The notes: generated from the sequence alone by a model not told the origin. A stretch of 64,000 nucleotides of DNA from Massilia brevitalea (GCF_030711405.1 NZ_JAULSI010000026.1:22049-86048), one strand, 5' to 3'; positions 38,693 to 49,811 are shown, counted from the stretch's first letter. Translations and numbers: made by a program.

Positions 38693-39622
38693 ATGAAGCA
38701 AATGACCAGCCCTGAGTGGATCGCCCACTTCCTCGCACTCGAGCCGCCGCGCTCGAAATCCCTGGTGATGACGGTGATGGGCGATGCGATTGCGCCACAC
38801 GGCGGCGCGGCCTGGCTCGGCAGTTTGATCGAGCTGCTGGCGCCATTGGGCGTGACCGACCGCCTGGTGCGCACCAGCGTGTTCCGCCTGGTGCAGGAAG
38901 GCTGGCTGACGGCCAGCCGCGAGGGGCGGCGCAGCCGCTATGCCTTCGACGCGAAATCGCTGGCGCGCTTCCAGCGCGCCGACCGCCGCATCTACGCCCC
39001 GCCCGGCCTGCACTGGGACGGGCGCTGGACGCTGCTGCTGGCGCCGAACGGCAGCATCGACGGCGACTTGCGCACGGCGGTGCGCAAGGAACTGCAGTGG
39101 GAAGGCTTTGCGATGCTGGGTCCGGGGCTGCTGGCGCATCCGGCGGGGGACATCGAGGGGCTGGCCGATGCGCTGGACCGTACCGGGGCGGCGGGCAAGG
39201 TGTTTGCCCTCAGTGCGGCCGAGTTGCCGGATGTCGGATCGCGGCCCTTGGCGGAACTTGTTGGCGAAGGCTGGAATCTGACGGCGGTGGCCCAGGGCTA
39301 CCGGGATTTCATTGCGCAGTTTTCGCCGCTGCTGGCCTTGTTGCAGGATGGGGCCGAGCCGGCGCCGGAGGCGGCGTTTGCGATGCGTTCGCTGCTGATT
39401 CATGCGTACCGGCGGCTGCAGTTGCACGATCCCTTGTTGCCGGTCGAGTTGTTGCCCGATCCGTGGCCGGGGTCGGATGCGTACGAGGTGGCGCGCGCTA
39501 TCTACAAGCGTGTTGCGGTGCAGGCCGAGGTGCATGTGGATGCGGTGTTGCGGCGCGAGGATGAAGCGGCGCCGGGCGCGGACGAAGCGTTTTATGGGCG
39601 GTTTGGCGGGTTGCGCGGTTAA
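38693..39622 (+). CDS. paaX: PaaX-family transcriptional repressor
   Basis: The GntR-like winged-helix regulator of the phenylacetate genes has 309 residues from this start. The DNA-binding part is visible as [18 protein letters not shown] then [22 protein letters not shown], which matches PaaX. The C-terminal region binds phenylacetyl-CoA. Three starts are possible: 38642 (326 residues), 38693 and 38702. I prefer 38693 because the distance from the Met to GDAIAPHGG agrees best with E. coli PaaX. The RBS evidence is weak for all three. It diverges from paaA. Confidence 0.85.
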   Translation: MKQMTSPEWIAHFLALEPPRSKSLVMTVMGDAIAPHGGAAWLGSLIELLAPLGVTDRLVRTSVFRLVQEGWLTASREGRRSRYAFDAKSLARFQRADRRIYAPPGLHWDGRWTLLLAPNGSIDGDLRTAVRKELQWEGFAMLGPGLLAHPAGDIEGLADALDRTGAAGKVFALSAAELPDVGSRPLAELVGEGWNLTAVAQGYRDFIAQFSPLLALLQDGAEPAPEAAFAMRSLLIHAYRRLQLHDPLLPVELLPDPWPGSDAYEVARAIYKRVAVQAEVHVDAVLRREDEAAPGADEAFYGRFGGLRG

Positions 39623-39667
39623 TCGACGTGTATGATCTCGGCTTTACGCCATCAACCAGGACACACC

Positions 39668-40801
39668 ATGTCTATCAAGATCAGCAGCCAGTTCGACGCT
39701 GGCGCCATCGAGGTCGTGAACGCCACGAGCGCGAACGCCATCGACCTGAACATCCGCGAGGATTCGCACGCCGACATCACGCAGTGGTTCTACTTCCGCC
39801 TGCAGGGCGCGCAAGGCGAGCCATGCACGATCCGCCTGCTGAACGCCGGCCAGGCCGCGTATCCGGCCGGCTGGGAAGACTACAACGCGATGGCGAGCTA
39901 CGACCGCATCAACTGGTTCCGCGTGCCGACTTCGTTCGATGGCCAGGTGATGACCATCGAGCATACCCCGGGCATGGACAGCGTCTACTACGCCTACTTC
40001 GAGCCCTATTCCTGGGAACGCCACCTGGAGCTGCTCGACCGCGCCCAGATGAGCGAGAACGTGCGCATGCTCGACCTGGGTTCGACGGTCGACGGCCGCG
40101 ACCTGAACATGCTGGTGATCGGCGAGCCTTCGCCTGAAAAGAAAAACGTCTGGGTCATCGCACGCCAGCACCCGGGCGAAACCATGGCCGAGTGGTTCGT
40201 CGAAGGCATGCTCGACGCCCTGCTCGACCCGGCCCATCCGTTCGCGCGCCAGCTGCTGAAGGAAACCGTGTTCTACGTGGTGCCGAACATGAATCCGGAC
40301 GGTTCTGTCCGCGGCAACCTGCGCACGAATGCCGCCGGCGCCAACCTGAACCGCGAGTGGCTGAACCCGACCATGGAGCGTAGCCCGGAAGTCTTCCTGG
40401 TCAAGCAGAAGATGCATGAGACCGGCGTCGATCTCTGCCTCGACGTGCACGGCGACGAAGGCCTGCCGTATGTCTTCGTGGCCGGCAGCGAATCGCTGCC
40501 GACCTTCACGCCCGAGCAGGCCGCCGCGCAGAAGCGCTTCAGCGACAACTTCATGATCGCCAGCCCCGACTTCCAGGACGTGCACGGCTACGGCGAAACG
40601 CCCTACACCGAAGAGACGCTGACCATGGGCTCGCCGCACATCACCCACGCCTTCGGCTGCCTGTCGCTGACCCTGGAACTGCCGTTCAAGGACAACGCCA
40701 ACGACCCCGACCCGCAAGTGGGCTGGGACGGCGCGCGCAGCGCCCGCCTCGGCGCCGCCGTGCTGCAGCCGGTGCTGCAGGCCGTCCGCGCGCTCAAGTA
40801 A
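39668..40801 (+). CDS. M14-family zinc carboxypeptidase
   Basis: From the ATG at 39668 the protein is 377 residues. An N-terminal beta-sandwich of about 120 residues, as in cytosolic carboxypeptidases, precedes a peptidase M14 domain. Zinc ligands are in RQHPGETMAEW (HxxE, about 168-178) and DVHGDEG (about 258-264), with NMNPDGSVRG and RTNAAGANLNREW between them. A catalytic Glu lies in LTLELPFKD. It resembles the bacterial M14-type cytosolic carboxypeptidase-like family, whose natural substrates are not settled. No signal peptide is present. It ends with a clear terminator. Confidence 0.88.
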   Translation: MSIKISSQFDAGAIEVVNATSANAIDLNIREDSHADITQWFYFRLQGAQGEPCTIRLLNAGQAAYPAGWEDYNAMASYDRINWFRVPTSFDGQVMTIEHTPGMDSVYYAYFEPYSWERHLELLDRAQMSENVRMLDLGSTVDGRDLNMLVIGEPSPEKKNVWVIARQHPGETMAEWFVEGMLDALLDPAHPFARQLLKETVFYVVPNMNPDGSVRGNLRTNAAGANLNREWLNPTMERSPEVFLVKQKMHETGVDLCLDVHGDEGLPYVFVAGSESLPTFTPEQAAAQKRFSDNFMIASPDFQDVHGYGETPYTEETLTMGSPHITHAFGCLSLTLELPFKDNANDPDPQVGWDGARSARLGAAVLQPVLQAVRALK

Positions 40802-40806
40802 TCCAC

Positions 40807-40831
40807 TGCCCCGCTCGCCGGGGCATTTTTT
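40807..40831 (+). terminator. Rho-independent terminator of the carboxypeptidase gene
   Basis: A perfect stem TGCCCCG (40807-40813) with CGGGGCA (40819-40825) has a 5-base loop and is followed by six T. It begins five bases after the stop codon. Confidence 0.9.
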
Positions 40832-40851
40832 CACCTTCAGGAACAACGCAC

Positions 40852-41085
40852 ATGTCCGTATTCGCAGCACCCGTATTCGACGCCACCGTCTTGTATCAAG
40901 GCGAGGAACTGTTCAAGGGCCGCGGCGCCGCCCAGGGATGGGCCGACAAGGTCGCGAGGGAACTCGAGACGACGGTCACGGTCGAGAAGGTCGGCACCGG
41001 CTGGGTCCTGCGCGCCAGCGTCGACGGCGTCGACGTCAGCTGGAGCATCCACGGCCAGCGCCTGGCGCGCCGCGACGCGGCCTGA
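40852..41085 (+). CDS. Small hypothetical protein
   Basis: The 77-residue protein has no signal peptide or membrane segment. Two predicted strand pairs (DATVLYQGEELFKG and TVTVEKVGTGWVLRASVDG) flank a helix, which suggests a compact alpha/beta fold. I do not recognise a family. It follows the carboxypeptidase terminator and precedes the KaiC-like gene by 180 bases, so it is probably its own unit. Confidence 0.65.
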   Translation: MSVFAAPVFDATVLYQGEELFKGRGAAQGWADKVARELETTVTVEKVGTGWVLRASVDGVDVSWSIHGQRLARRDAA

Positions 41086-41265
41086 AATGTTGGAAATTCG
41101 CACAGGACCTGCTTTGTGGACGTCAAGCAAGGTGTGCGGACCGGGCAGCTGGGCGAAGCGTTTTATAATGGCAGGATCGGTAATGCCGGTATCCGGCGAC
41201 ACCATCACTTTTGGTGGGCATCTGCCGCAGCGACGCGGCGCGCCTCCAGCTAAACAGGCCGTTCC

Positions 41266-42766
41266 ATGACTACCGCAACTTCGGCGCAGAGCGCGCCTTC
41301 CACCGCCTCCGAACGCATGTCGACCGGCATTCCCGGCCTCGACGACATCCTCGGCGGCGGACTGACCCCGCAGCGGGTCTACCTGGTCGAGGGCACGCCC
41401 GGCACCGGCAAGACCACGCTCGGCCTGCAATTCCTGCTCGACGGCCTGAAGCGCGGCGAGAGCGGCCTGTACATCACCCTGTCGGAAACGGCGGACGAAC
41501 TCAAGGCGGTGGCCGCCACCCACGGCTGGACCCTCGACGGCCTGGCGATCCACGAACTGGCCAGCGACGGCGACCTCGACCTGGACTCCCAGCAGTCGGT
41601 GTTCCACCCGTCGGAAGTGGAGCTGAACGAAACCACGCGCAACGTGATGAACGAAGTCGACCGCCTGAAACCGGTGCGCGTGGTCTTCGACAGCATGTCG
41701 GAGATGCGCCTGCTGGCCCAGAACCCGCTGCGCTACCGGCGCCAGATCCTGGCCCTGAAGCAGTTCTTCGCCTCGCGCGCCTGCACCGTGTTGCTGCTCG
41801 ACGATAAATCCAGTTCCACCTCGGACCAGCACCTGCACAGCATCGCCCACGGCGTGATCAGCCTGGAGCAGATCGCCAAGGAATTCGGCAAGGAGCGGCG
41901 CCGCGTGAACATCGTCAAGATGCGCGGCATCCGCTTCCGCGGCGGCTTCCACGACTACGCTCTCGACACCGGCGGCATCCTCATGTACCCGCGCCTGGTG
42001 GCGTCCGAGCACATGCGCGACTTCACGCCCTCCATCAGCCCGACCGGCGCCGACAGCTTCGACGCCCTGCTCGGCGGCGGCCTGGTGCGCGGCACGAATA
42101 CCCTGATGGTGGGCCCGTCCGGTATCGGGAAGACCACGCTCTCGGTGCGCTGTCTGCTGGCGGCGCTCGAGCGCGGCGAAAAGGCCTCGTTCTACCTGTT
42201 CGACGAAGGCCTGGGCACCTTCTTCGCCCGCAACAAGTCGCTCGGCATGGACCTGCGCCCGTATGCCGACAGCGGCCAGCTGCGCATTATCCACATCGAC
42301 CCGGCCGAGCTCTCGCCCGGCGAATTCGCCCAGATGCTGCGCGACGCGGTCGAGCTGCACGGGGTGCGCTTCCTCGTCATCGACAGCCTGAACGCCTACC
42401 TGCAGGCGATGCCGGGCGAGCAGTACCTGACCCTGCAGATGCACGAACTGCTGTCCTACCTGAACCAGCAGGGCGTGACCACGGTGCTGGTGCTGGGCCA
42501 GCACGGCCTGATCGGCGAAGTGCGCACCGACGTCGACCTGAGCTACCTGTCCGACACCACCGTGCTGCTGCGCTTCTTCGAGGCCAACGGCCGCCTGCGC
42601 CGCGCCCTCACCGTCATCAAGAGCCGCACCGCGACCCACGCGCTGACCATCCACGAGCTGCAGCTGAGCGGCGAAGGCGTGCGCATCGGCGCGCCGCTCG
42701 AAGGCTTCGAGGGCGTGCTGACCGGCCTGCCGACCTACCGCGGCGTCACGCCGATGATGACCACGA

Positions 42767-42786
<20 letters not shown>
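41266..42786 (+). CDS. Double-domain KaiC-like ATPase
   Basis: The 506-residue RecA-fold protein has two KaiC domains: CI about 18-245, with Walker A GTPGTGKTT at 43-51, and CII about 258-490, with Walker A GPSGIGKTT at 283-291. Walker B aspartates are in VVFDSMS and LVIDSLN. Near the CII phosphorylation site of cyanobacterial KaiC (ST in DSHISTITDT), this protein reads LSYLSDT (425-431), so only the first residue is hydroxylated as in KaiC. No kaiA or kaiB is nearby. The stop overlaps the next histidine kinase gene by 20 bases, so the two are very likely translated together. A circadian role is not implied. Confidence 0.88.
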
Positions 42787-44488
<1,702 letters not shown>

Positions 44489-44525
44489 TCGCGCTCCCCG
44501 GCGATTTTCCATTGTTGACGTAACC

Positions 44526-44723
44526 CGTACGGTGGGCACTCCGTGCCCACGCGGTACGCACGTGTCTGGAGTCACGTGCAGTGAGGTGTCGCCCGCACAG
44601 CATGCGACGACCGAAAACCCGGCATGCGTTTGGTGTTTCATTCAGCTTTAGCGGGCGACAAGTTACGGCCAACACGGAAAGGATACGCACGTAACCGCGT
44701 GGGCACGGGGTGCCCACCGTACG
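44526..44723. repeat. Inverted pair of REP-like palindromes
   Basis: Left copy 44526-44555 (CGTACGGTGGGCAC, TCC, GTGCCCACGCGGT), right copy 44694-44723 (ACCGCGTGGGCAC, GGG, GTGCCCACCGTACG), facing each other across 138 bases. The sequence ATACGCACGTA precedes the right copy as at the 16453 copy. The pair fills most of the 279-base gap between the kinase gene and the convergent DUF1801 gene, in which I see no gene. Confidence 0.82.
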
Positions 44724-44767
44724 ATACTGCCAACGATGCTGGCGACTGAATACGCCAGGCAAGCCAA

Positions 44768-45193
44768 TCAGGCCGGTTCGCCGTACCGCCGCCGCATGGC
44801 TTCAACCGCCCCTGCCACCAGCTGTTCCAGCACCGCGAGATCGACATCGGCCAGCTGGCGCAGGTTCAAACACGCCTTGCCGGTCTTGTGCCGCCCCAGC
44901 CTGGCCAGCCGCGCTGCTTCGGCTTCGTCGCCGCTCAACACATACAGACTGAGATCGCCTTTACGCGGCGAAAAACCCACCAGCGGCATGTCGCCCTCGC
45001 GTCCGCTGTCGTAGCGGTAATGCACACTGCCGAAGCCGACAATGCTGTCGCCCCACATGACAGCGGGTTCTCCGGTCACGCGGCCCATCAGGCCAGCCAG
45101 CTGTGCGCAGTCGGCGCGCCGCGCGTCATCGGCGACGGCGGCCAGGAAGGCGTCGACGCTGGCGCCGGTCGGCCGGGTCTTGTTCTCGGCCAT
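44768..45193 (-). CDS. DUF1801 (YdhG-like) protein
   Basis: From the ATG at 45193 the protein is 141 residues. It shows the DUF1801 pattern: a helical start (RPTGASVDAFLAAV), then MWGDSIVGFGSVHY, GFSPRKGDLSLYV and a C-terminal CLNLRQLADVD. The fold is that of the ydhG family, whose biochemical role is unknown, with iron-sulfur or stress functions suggested in some members. Upstream in-frame codons to 45235 lack family sequence. It lies eight bases after the stop of the next gene on the same strand (45202), so the two are probably co-transcribed. Confidence 0.82.
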   Translation of the reverse strand: MAENKTRPTGASVDAFLAAVADDARRADCAQLAGLMGRVTGEPAVMWGDSIVGFGSVHYRYDSGREGDMPLVGFSPRKGDLSLYVLSGDEAEAARLARLGRHKTGKACLNLRQLADVDLAVLEQLVAGAVEAMRRRYGEPA

Positions 45194-45201
45194 GGATGGG
45201 A

Positions 45202-45441
45202 TCAGAGCTGCACGCCCAGGTGCTTCTCCACCCACGCATGCGCATCTTCCAGGCTGTCGAAATGCACGGTGGCGATCACCGTCTTGTCGTGCGCCAGGCA
45301 GCTGGCGTACACGCGCTTTTCGTCGGCGGAGCTGAGCAGGTCGGATTGCGGCGCCAGCTCGACCGATGCCACCAGGTCGAGGTTCAGCAATTGCGCCTTC
45401 TTCGGGTTGTTTTCCTTGTCGATACGGACGAATTTGCTCAT
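45202..45441 (-). CDS. Small hypothetical protein
   Basis: From the ATG at 45441 (MSKFVRIDKEN) the 79-residue protein looks like a compact alpha/beta domain. A strand pair QLLNLDLVASVELAP and VIATVHFDSLEDAHAWVEKHLG suggests a beta-alpha fold. There is no signal or membrane segment, and I recognise no family. It lies between pmbA and the DUF1801 gene, ten bases downstream of pmbA. Confidence 0.72.
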   Translation of the reverse strand: MSKFVRIDKENNPKKAQLLNLDLVASVELAPQSDLLSSADEKRVYASCLAHDKTVIATVHFDSLEDAHAWVEKHLGVQL

Positions 45442-45451
45442 CGATGACTCC

Positions 45452-46804
45452 TCAGCTGCCCGCAATAACCATTTTTTCGATCAGGATCGACCCGATCGAC
45501 TTGTTCCCGCGCGCCAGCACGTCGTTGCCGACGCCGACGATTTGCTGGAACATCTCGCGCATGTTGCCGGCAATCGTAATCTCTTCCACCGGATACTGGA
45601 TGACGCCGTTCTCGACCCAGTAGCCCGAGGCGCCGCGCGAATAGTCGCCGGTCACGTAGTTCACGCCATGCCCCATCAGTTCCGTCACCAGCAGGCCCGT
45701 GCCCATCTTGCGCAGCATGCCTTCGAAGGTGTCGCCACGCTTCGTGTTGTCGGAGGTGATGGTCAGGTTGTGCGAACCGCCGGCGTTGCCCGTGGTTTGC
45801 ATGCCGAGTTTACGCGCCGAGTACGAGGACAGGAAGTAACCCTGCAGCACGCCATCCTTCACCACCTCGCGGCGCACCGTACGCACGCCCTCTTCGTCGA
45901 ACGGCGAGGAGCCGACTTCGCCGATCACATGCGGGTCTTCGACGATCTGGATATGCTCGGGGAAGACCTGCTTGCCCAGCGTATCGAGCAGGAAGGTGGA
46001 CTTGCGGTACAGCGAGCCGCCCGATACCGCCTGCACGAAGGCGCCCAGCAGGCCGGCGGCCAGCGGCGCCTCGAACAGCACCGGGCAGGTGCGGGTATCG
46101 AGCTTGCGCGCGTTCAGGCGTGCCAGCGCGCGCTCGGCGGCGTAGCGGCCCACGGCTTCCGGTTTAGCCAATTTTTTCGGGTCGCGCGCCGAGGTGTACC
46201 AGTCGTCGCGCTGCATCTTGTTGCCCTTGCCCGCAATCGGCGCCACCGATATGGTATGGCGCGAGAACGGGTAGCCGCCGATGAAGCCGCGCGAGTTGGC
46301 GGCCACGAAATGCGACTGCTGCACGTAGACGCTGGCGCCTTCGCTGTTCGTGATGCGCGGGTCGACCTCGAACGCCGCGTTCTCGCAGCGCTGGGCCAGC
46401 TCGACGGCTTCTTCGGTGGAGATCTGCCACGGGTAGCACAGGCGCAGATCGCGCGGGTTCATTTCCAGCATGTCGGCGTCGGGCAGGCCGGCGGCTTCGT
46501 CCTCGGCGGTGAAGCGGGCGATGTCCCAGGCTGCCTGCACGGTGGCCTTCAGCGAGGCTTCCGAGAAGTCGGAGGTGCTGGCATTGCCGCGGCGCTGGCC
46601 CTTGTACACCGTGATGCCGATGCCCTTGTCGCGGTTTTGCTCGATGGTCTCGATCTCGCCGCGGCGCACCGACACCGACAATCCGCTACCCTCGCTGATT
46701 TCCACCGCGGCATCGGTGGCGCCGCCTTCGCGGGCAAACGCGAGTACGCTTTGCGCCAGTTCCCGCAACTGGTCCTGGGTGTGGGTAAAAACGGTGTCGT
46801 TCAT
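45452..46804 (-). CDS. pmbA: PmbA/TldE-family metalloprotease subunit
   Basis: The 450-residue protein belongs to the TldD/PmbA family. TldD with TldE (PmbA) is a heterodimeric metalloprotease that matures microcin B17 and degrades CcdA, although the zinc site is in TldD. N-terminal features include RRGEIETIEQNRDKGIG, and the C-terminal region has HGVNYVTGDYSRGASGYWVENG, both typical. tldD is not in the window. The neighbouring darP gene in divergent orientation is a conserved arrangement in proteobacteria. Confidence 0.93.
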   Translation of the reverse strand: MNDTVFTHTQDQLRELAQSVLAFAREGGATDAAVEISEGSGLSVSVRRGEIETIEQNRDKGIGITVYKGQRRGNASTSDFSEASLKATVQAAWDIARFTAEDEAAGLPDADMLEMNPRDLRLCYPWQISTEEAVELAQRCENAAFEVDPRITNSEGASVYVQQSHFVAANSRGFIGGYPFSRHTISVAPIAGKGNKMQRDDWYTSARDPKKLAKPEAVGRYAAERALARLNARKLDTRTCPVLFEAPLAAGLLGAFVQAVSGGSLYRKSTFLLDTLGKQVFPEHIQIVEDPHVIGEVGSSPFDEEGVRTVRREVVKDGVLQGYFLSSYSARKLGMQTTGNAGGSHNLTITSDNTKRGDTFEGMLRKMGTGLLVTELMGHGVNYVTGDYSRGASGYWVENGVIQYPVEEITIAGNMREMFQQIVGVGNDVLARGNKSIGSILIEKMVIAGS

Positions 46805-46897
46805 GTGTGTTTTATGTAGCGAGCCCTAAAACAGTTATCATAGCAGCCGTTTACTGTTTTCACTGATCGGCCCAGCGCCAATCAAATCATTCATATC

Positions 46898-47494
46898 ATG
46901 CCTAATGCAAACCGCGGCGCCGTTGGCTTCCAGTCCAGCGAGTTCGAGCAAGAATACGAACGCCCTTCCAAGTCCGAACTCAAGCGCCAGATGGACGAGC
47001 TGCAAAAGCTCGGAGCCCAGCTCGTGGCCGAGCCGCGCGACCGCGTCAAGCGCGTGCCGATGCCGGAGGACGTGAAGGACGCCATCCTCATGTGCCAGAC
47101 CATCACCAACCACGAGGGCCGCCGCCGCCAGTTGCAGTTCGTCGGCAAGAAGATGCGCACCCTCACGGAAGAGGAAGTGGCCGTCATCCAGCGTACCATC
47201 GACAGCTGGAAAGGCGCCTCGAAGGCCGAAACCGCCGCCCTGCACGCGCTGGAACGCCGCCGCGAAAAGCTGCTCACCGACGACAAGGCCCTGACCGACC
47301 TGCTGACCGAACACCCGCAGCTCGACGTGCAGCACCTGCGCACGCTGATCCGCAACGCGCGCAAGGAGCAGGCAGAATCCAAGCCGCCGAAGGCCTACCG
47401 CGAGCTGTTCCAGATCCTGAAGGACCTGGCCAAGGGCGGCAAGAAGCCTGCCAGCGACGAGGAAACCGATGACGACGAGCCAGCAGACGCGTAA
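46898..47494 (+). CDS. darP: Ribosome biogenesis factor DarP (YjgA family)
   Basis: The 198-residue protein matches the DUF615/YjgA family (SKSELKRQMDELQKLGAQLV near 24-43, and RRRQLQFVGKKMR near 74-86). DarP helps late 50S subunit assembly in E. coli. It has the expected helical, Lys/Glu-rich composition and an acidic tail (DEETDDDEPADA). Divergent from pmbA, with 93 bases between. Its stop overlaps the mog start by 26 bases, so mog follows in one transcript. Confidence 0.92.
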   Translation: MPNANRGAVGFQSSEFEQEYERPSKSELKRQMDELQKLGAQLVAEPRDRVKRVPMPEDVKDAILMCQTITNHEGRRRQLQFVGKKMRTLTEEEVAVIQRTIDSWKGASKAETAALHALERRREKLLTDDKALTDLLTEHPQLDVQHLRTLIRNARKEQAESKPPKAYRELFQILKDLAKGGKKPASDEETDDDEPADA

Positions 47495-48101
47495 AGAATT
47501 GGTGATCGGATTGGTCTCGGTCTCCGACCGCGCCAGTGGCGGCGTGTACGAAGACAAGGGCATCCCGGCGCTGCAGGACTGGCTGGCCGCCGCCCTCACC
47601 ACGCCGTTTCGCGTCGAGACGCGCCTGATTCCCGACGAGCGTGCGCAGATCGAGCAGACCCTGGTTGAACTCGTCGACACGGTCGGCTGCCACCTGGTGC
47701 TGACCACCGGCGGCACCGGTCCGGCGCGGCGCGACGTCACGCCCGAGGCCACGCTGGCCGTCGGCAGCAAGGAAATGCCGGGCTTCGGCGAGCAGATGCG
47801 CCAGGTCAGCCTGGCCTTTGTGCCGACCGCGATCCTGTCGCGCCAGGTGGCCGTGATCCGCGAAACCGCCGACCACGCGGCCCTCATCATGAACCTGCCG
47901 GGCCAGCCGAAAGCCATCAAGGAAACCCTGGAAGGCCTGAAGGATGCCGACGGCAAGGTGCGCGTGAACGGCATCTTTGCCGCCGTCCCCTACTGCATCG
48001 ACCTGATCGGCGGCCCGTACATGGAAACCGATCCGGCCATCACCACCGCCTGGCGTCCGAAGAACGCCCAGCGCCCTGCCCCACCGCGAGAGACCGTATG
48101 A
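47469..48101 (+). CDS. mog: Molybdopterin adenylyltransferase
   Basis: The 210-residue protein adenylylates molybdopterin before molybdenum insertion. The conserved VSVSDRASGGVYEDKGIPA near 16-34, LTTGGTGPARRDVTPEAT near 78-95 and the late NLPGQPKAIKE identify the MogA/MoaB fold. It is closer to Mog than MoaB by length and by the SDRAS-x-G-x-YEDKG signature. Its start lies inside the end of darP and its stop overlaps the next esterase gene by four bases. Confidence 0.93.
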   Translation: MTTSQQTRKELVIGLVSVSDRASGGVYEDKGIPALQDWLAAALTTPFRVETRLIPDERAQIEQTLVELVDTVGCHLVLTTGGTGPARRDVTPEATLAVGSKEMPGFGEQMRQVSLAFVPTAILSRQVAVIRETADHAALIMNLPGQPKAIKETLEGLKDADGKVRVNGIFAAVPYCIDLIGGPYMETDPAITTAWRPKNAQRPAPPRETV

Positions 48102-48766
48102 GCGACCTGCTGCAAAACATCGAAATCGAAACCGCGCCAAACCCCACGACCGCGATCATCTGGCTGCACGGCCTGGGCGCCGACGGCAACGACTTCGTGC
48201 CGCTGGTGCGCGAGCTCGACCTGAAAGGCCTGGGCGGCATCCGCTTCGTCTTCCCGCACGCGAAAACGATTCCCGTCACCGTGAACGGCGGCTACGTGAT
48301 GCGCGCCTGGTACGACATCACCGGCGCCGAACTCACGCGCCGTGAAGACGAAACCGGCCTGCGCGATTCGCAGCGCGACGTGGAAGCCCTGATCGCGCGC
48401 GAAAAGGCGCGCGGCATCCCGGCCTCGAAGATCATCCTGGCCGGCTTCTCGCAAGGCTGCGCCATGACCCTGCAGACCGGCATGCGCCACCCGGAAAAGC
48501 TGGCCGGCATGCTGTGCCTGTCGGGCTACCTGCCGCTGGCCGACAAGGTCGCGCACGAGCGCAGCGAAGCGAGTATCGACACCCCGGTATTCATGGCGCA
48601 TGGCCGCCAGGACCACGTGGTGCCTTTCATTCGCGCCGAGCAGTCGCGCGATGTCGTCAAGGGCCTCGGCTACGGGGTCGAGTGGCACGAGTATGCGATG
48701 CAGCACTCGCTGTGTTTCGAGGAAGTCCAGGACATCTCGGCCTGGCTGAAAAAAGTATTGGCGTAA
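48098..48766 (+). CDS. Carboxylesterase/phospholipase-like alpha/beta hydrolase
   Basis: The 222-residue protein belongs to the carboxylesterase/acyl-protein-thioesterase family. The start ATTAIIWLHGLGADGNDFVP pattern (here TTAIIWLHGLGADG), the nucleophile elbow GFSQGCAM (about 115-122), and the late AHGRQDHVVP and EYAMQHS regions with the catalytic Asp and His fit. It is cytoplasmic with broad esterase activity likely. The start overlaps the mog stop (ATGA), so darP, mog and this gene form one transcript, ended by a strong terminator. Confidence 0.9.
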   Translation: MSDLLQNIEIETAPNPTTAIIWLHGLGADGNDFVPLVRELDLKGLGGIRFVFPHAKTIPVTVNGGYVMRAWYDITGAELTRREDETGLRDSQRDVEALIAREKARGIPASKIILAGFSQGCAMTLQTGMRHPEKLAGMLCLSGYLPLADKVAHERSEASIDTPVFMAHGRQDHVVPFIRAEQSRDVVKGLGYGVEWHEYAMQHSLCFEEVQDISAWLKKVLA

Positions 48767-48777
48767 GGCCTTAATAT

Positions 48778-48800
48778 CGGGAGCCCTGGCTCCCGTTTTT
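48778..48800 (+). terminator. Rho-independent terminator after the esterase gene
   Basis: A perfect 8-bp stem CGGGAGCC (48778-48785) with GGCTCCCG (48788-48795), two-base loop, followed by five T. It begins 11 bases after the stop codon. Confidence 0.85.
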
Positions 48801-48817
48801 CATTTGGAGGCCCGGAA

Positions 48818-49015
48818 ATGGCAAAGAAAGACGAGCTGGACGAAGAAACGATGGCCTTGATTAACTGGTGCATCGAGGTGGAAGGTTTCCTCGTCGCCGG
48901 CGGGGCGACGCAGAAAGAGGCGCAGGACCATATCGAAGAGCAGGTCGAGTGGTTTACGGACTTGTTCTACGACGGCCTCACGCCGGAAGAAGCCGCAAAG
49001 GAAGCCTTGGCCTGA
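48818..49015 (+). CDS. Small acidic hypothetical protein
   Basis: The 65-residue protein is helical and acidic (DELDEETMALINWCIEVEGF, then AAKEALA). An alternating pattern of charged and hydrophobic residues suggests a helical bundle. It has a good GGAGG ribosome site (TTGGAGGCCCGGAAATG). It lies just past a terminator and so has its own promoter. I do not recognise a family. Confidence 0.72.
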   Translation: MAKKDELDEETMALINWCIEVEGFLVAGGATQKEAQDHIEEQVEWFTDLFYDGLTPEEAAKEALA

Positions 49016-49044
49016 GAACTTACCGACGGCGCGATGTGGCGTTT

Positions 49045-49190
49045 GTAGGGTGGGCTCTCGAGCCCACGCGGTACGGCCGTTGCGTACAAATTGCTTCACC
49101 TACGACCCGGTCCGCGAGCATACCGATGCTCCGCGTGACCGAAGGGGTTTGTTGAGGTACGACCGCGTGGGCACAAGTGCCCACCCTACG
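49045..49190. repeat. Inverted pair of REP-like palindromes
   Basis: Left copy 49045-49072 (GTAGGGTGGGCTC, TCGAGCCCACGCGGT) with a palindromic core GGGCTCTCGAGCCC, right copy 49162-49190 (ACCGCGTGGGCAC, AA, GTGCCCACCCTACG). The left copy has the GTAG head. A 17-bp direct repeat, GGTTTGTTGAGGTACGA, occurs at 49146-49162 and 49230-49246, flanking the right copy. The 241-base gap 49016-49256 holds no gene that I can support. Confidence 0.8.
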
Positions 49191-49256
49191 ACTGCCTGCA
49201 AACGCATGCAAGCTTCGCATAGCGTTGGTGGTTTGTTGAGGTACGAATCAACACCT

Positions 49257-49811
49257 TTATTCCGGCAACTGCGCCGCGCTCGACACCGGCACCTCGGTCT
49301 GCGCGGTGTTCATCACCATCGCCAGGAAGGTGTAGTAGCCCGTCAGGCCCATCAGGTCGACCACGCCCTGCTCGCCGAACAGCGCCAGCGCCTCGCCATA
49401 GGTGTGGTCCGAGACGCTCTTGTTCTGCTGCAGTTCGAGGCAGAAGTCGTGCACCACCGATTCGTCGACCAGCATGCCCTCCGGCCGGCGGCGGTGCGCA
49501 ATCGCATTGATCACATCCGGCGGGACGCCGACCTGGGCCGCGATCGGCGCATGGATCGCCCACTCCACCTGCTGGTTCCACTGGCGCGCCGTGACCAGGA
49601 TCGCCAGCTCCGACAGGCGCACGCCGATGGCGCTGCGGTAGCGCAGGTATTCGCCCATGCGCTGGGCGTTTTCCAATAGCTCGGGGCTGCGCAGCAGCGG
49701 CACGAAGGGTCCGTAGAGGGCGCCGCGCGGCCCCTCGATCACGGCCTGGGCGGCGCGGCGCTGCGCTTCGGTCAGCTGGTCGGGCGGGATCGGGCGGAGG
49801 CGGTCGCTCAT
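49257..49811 (-). CDS. Carboxymuconolactone decarboxylase-family protein
   Basis: From the ATG at 49811 (MSDRLRPIP) the protein is 184 residues. It is an all-helical AhpD/CMD-like fold (RYRSAIGVRLSELAILVTARQW in the middle, then GLTGYYTFLAMVMNTAQTE). The catalytic CxxC of AhpD peroxiredoxins is absent, so a decarboxylase or gamma-carboxymuconolactone-like role is more plausible, but the substrate is unknown. It is divergent from the aminotransferase gene with 121 bases between starts. Confidence 0.82.
   Translation of the reverse strand: MSDRLRPIPPDQLTEAQRRAAQAVIEGPRGALYGPFVPLLRSPELLENAQRMGEYLRYRSAIGVRLSELAILVTARQWNQQVEWAIHAPIAAQVGVPPDVINAIAHRRRPEGMLVDESVVHDFCLELQQNKSVSDHTYGEALALFGEQGVVDLMGLTGYYTFLAMVMNTAQTEVPVSSAAQLPE

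Noticed and set aside
49020..49220. Small frames inside the 49016-49256 gap
   Set aside because: They are made by the REP-like pair and lack an RBS or any recognisable sequence.
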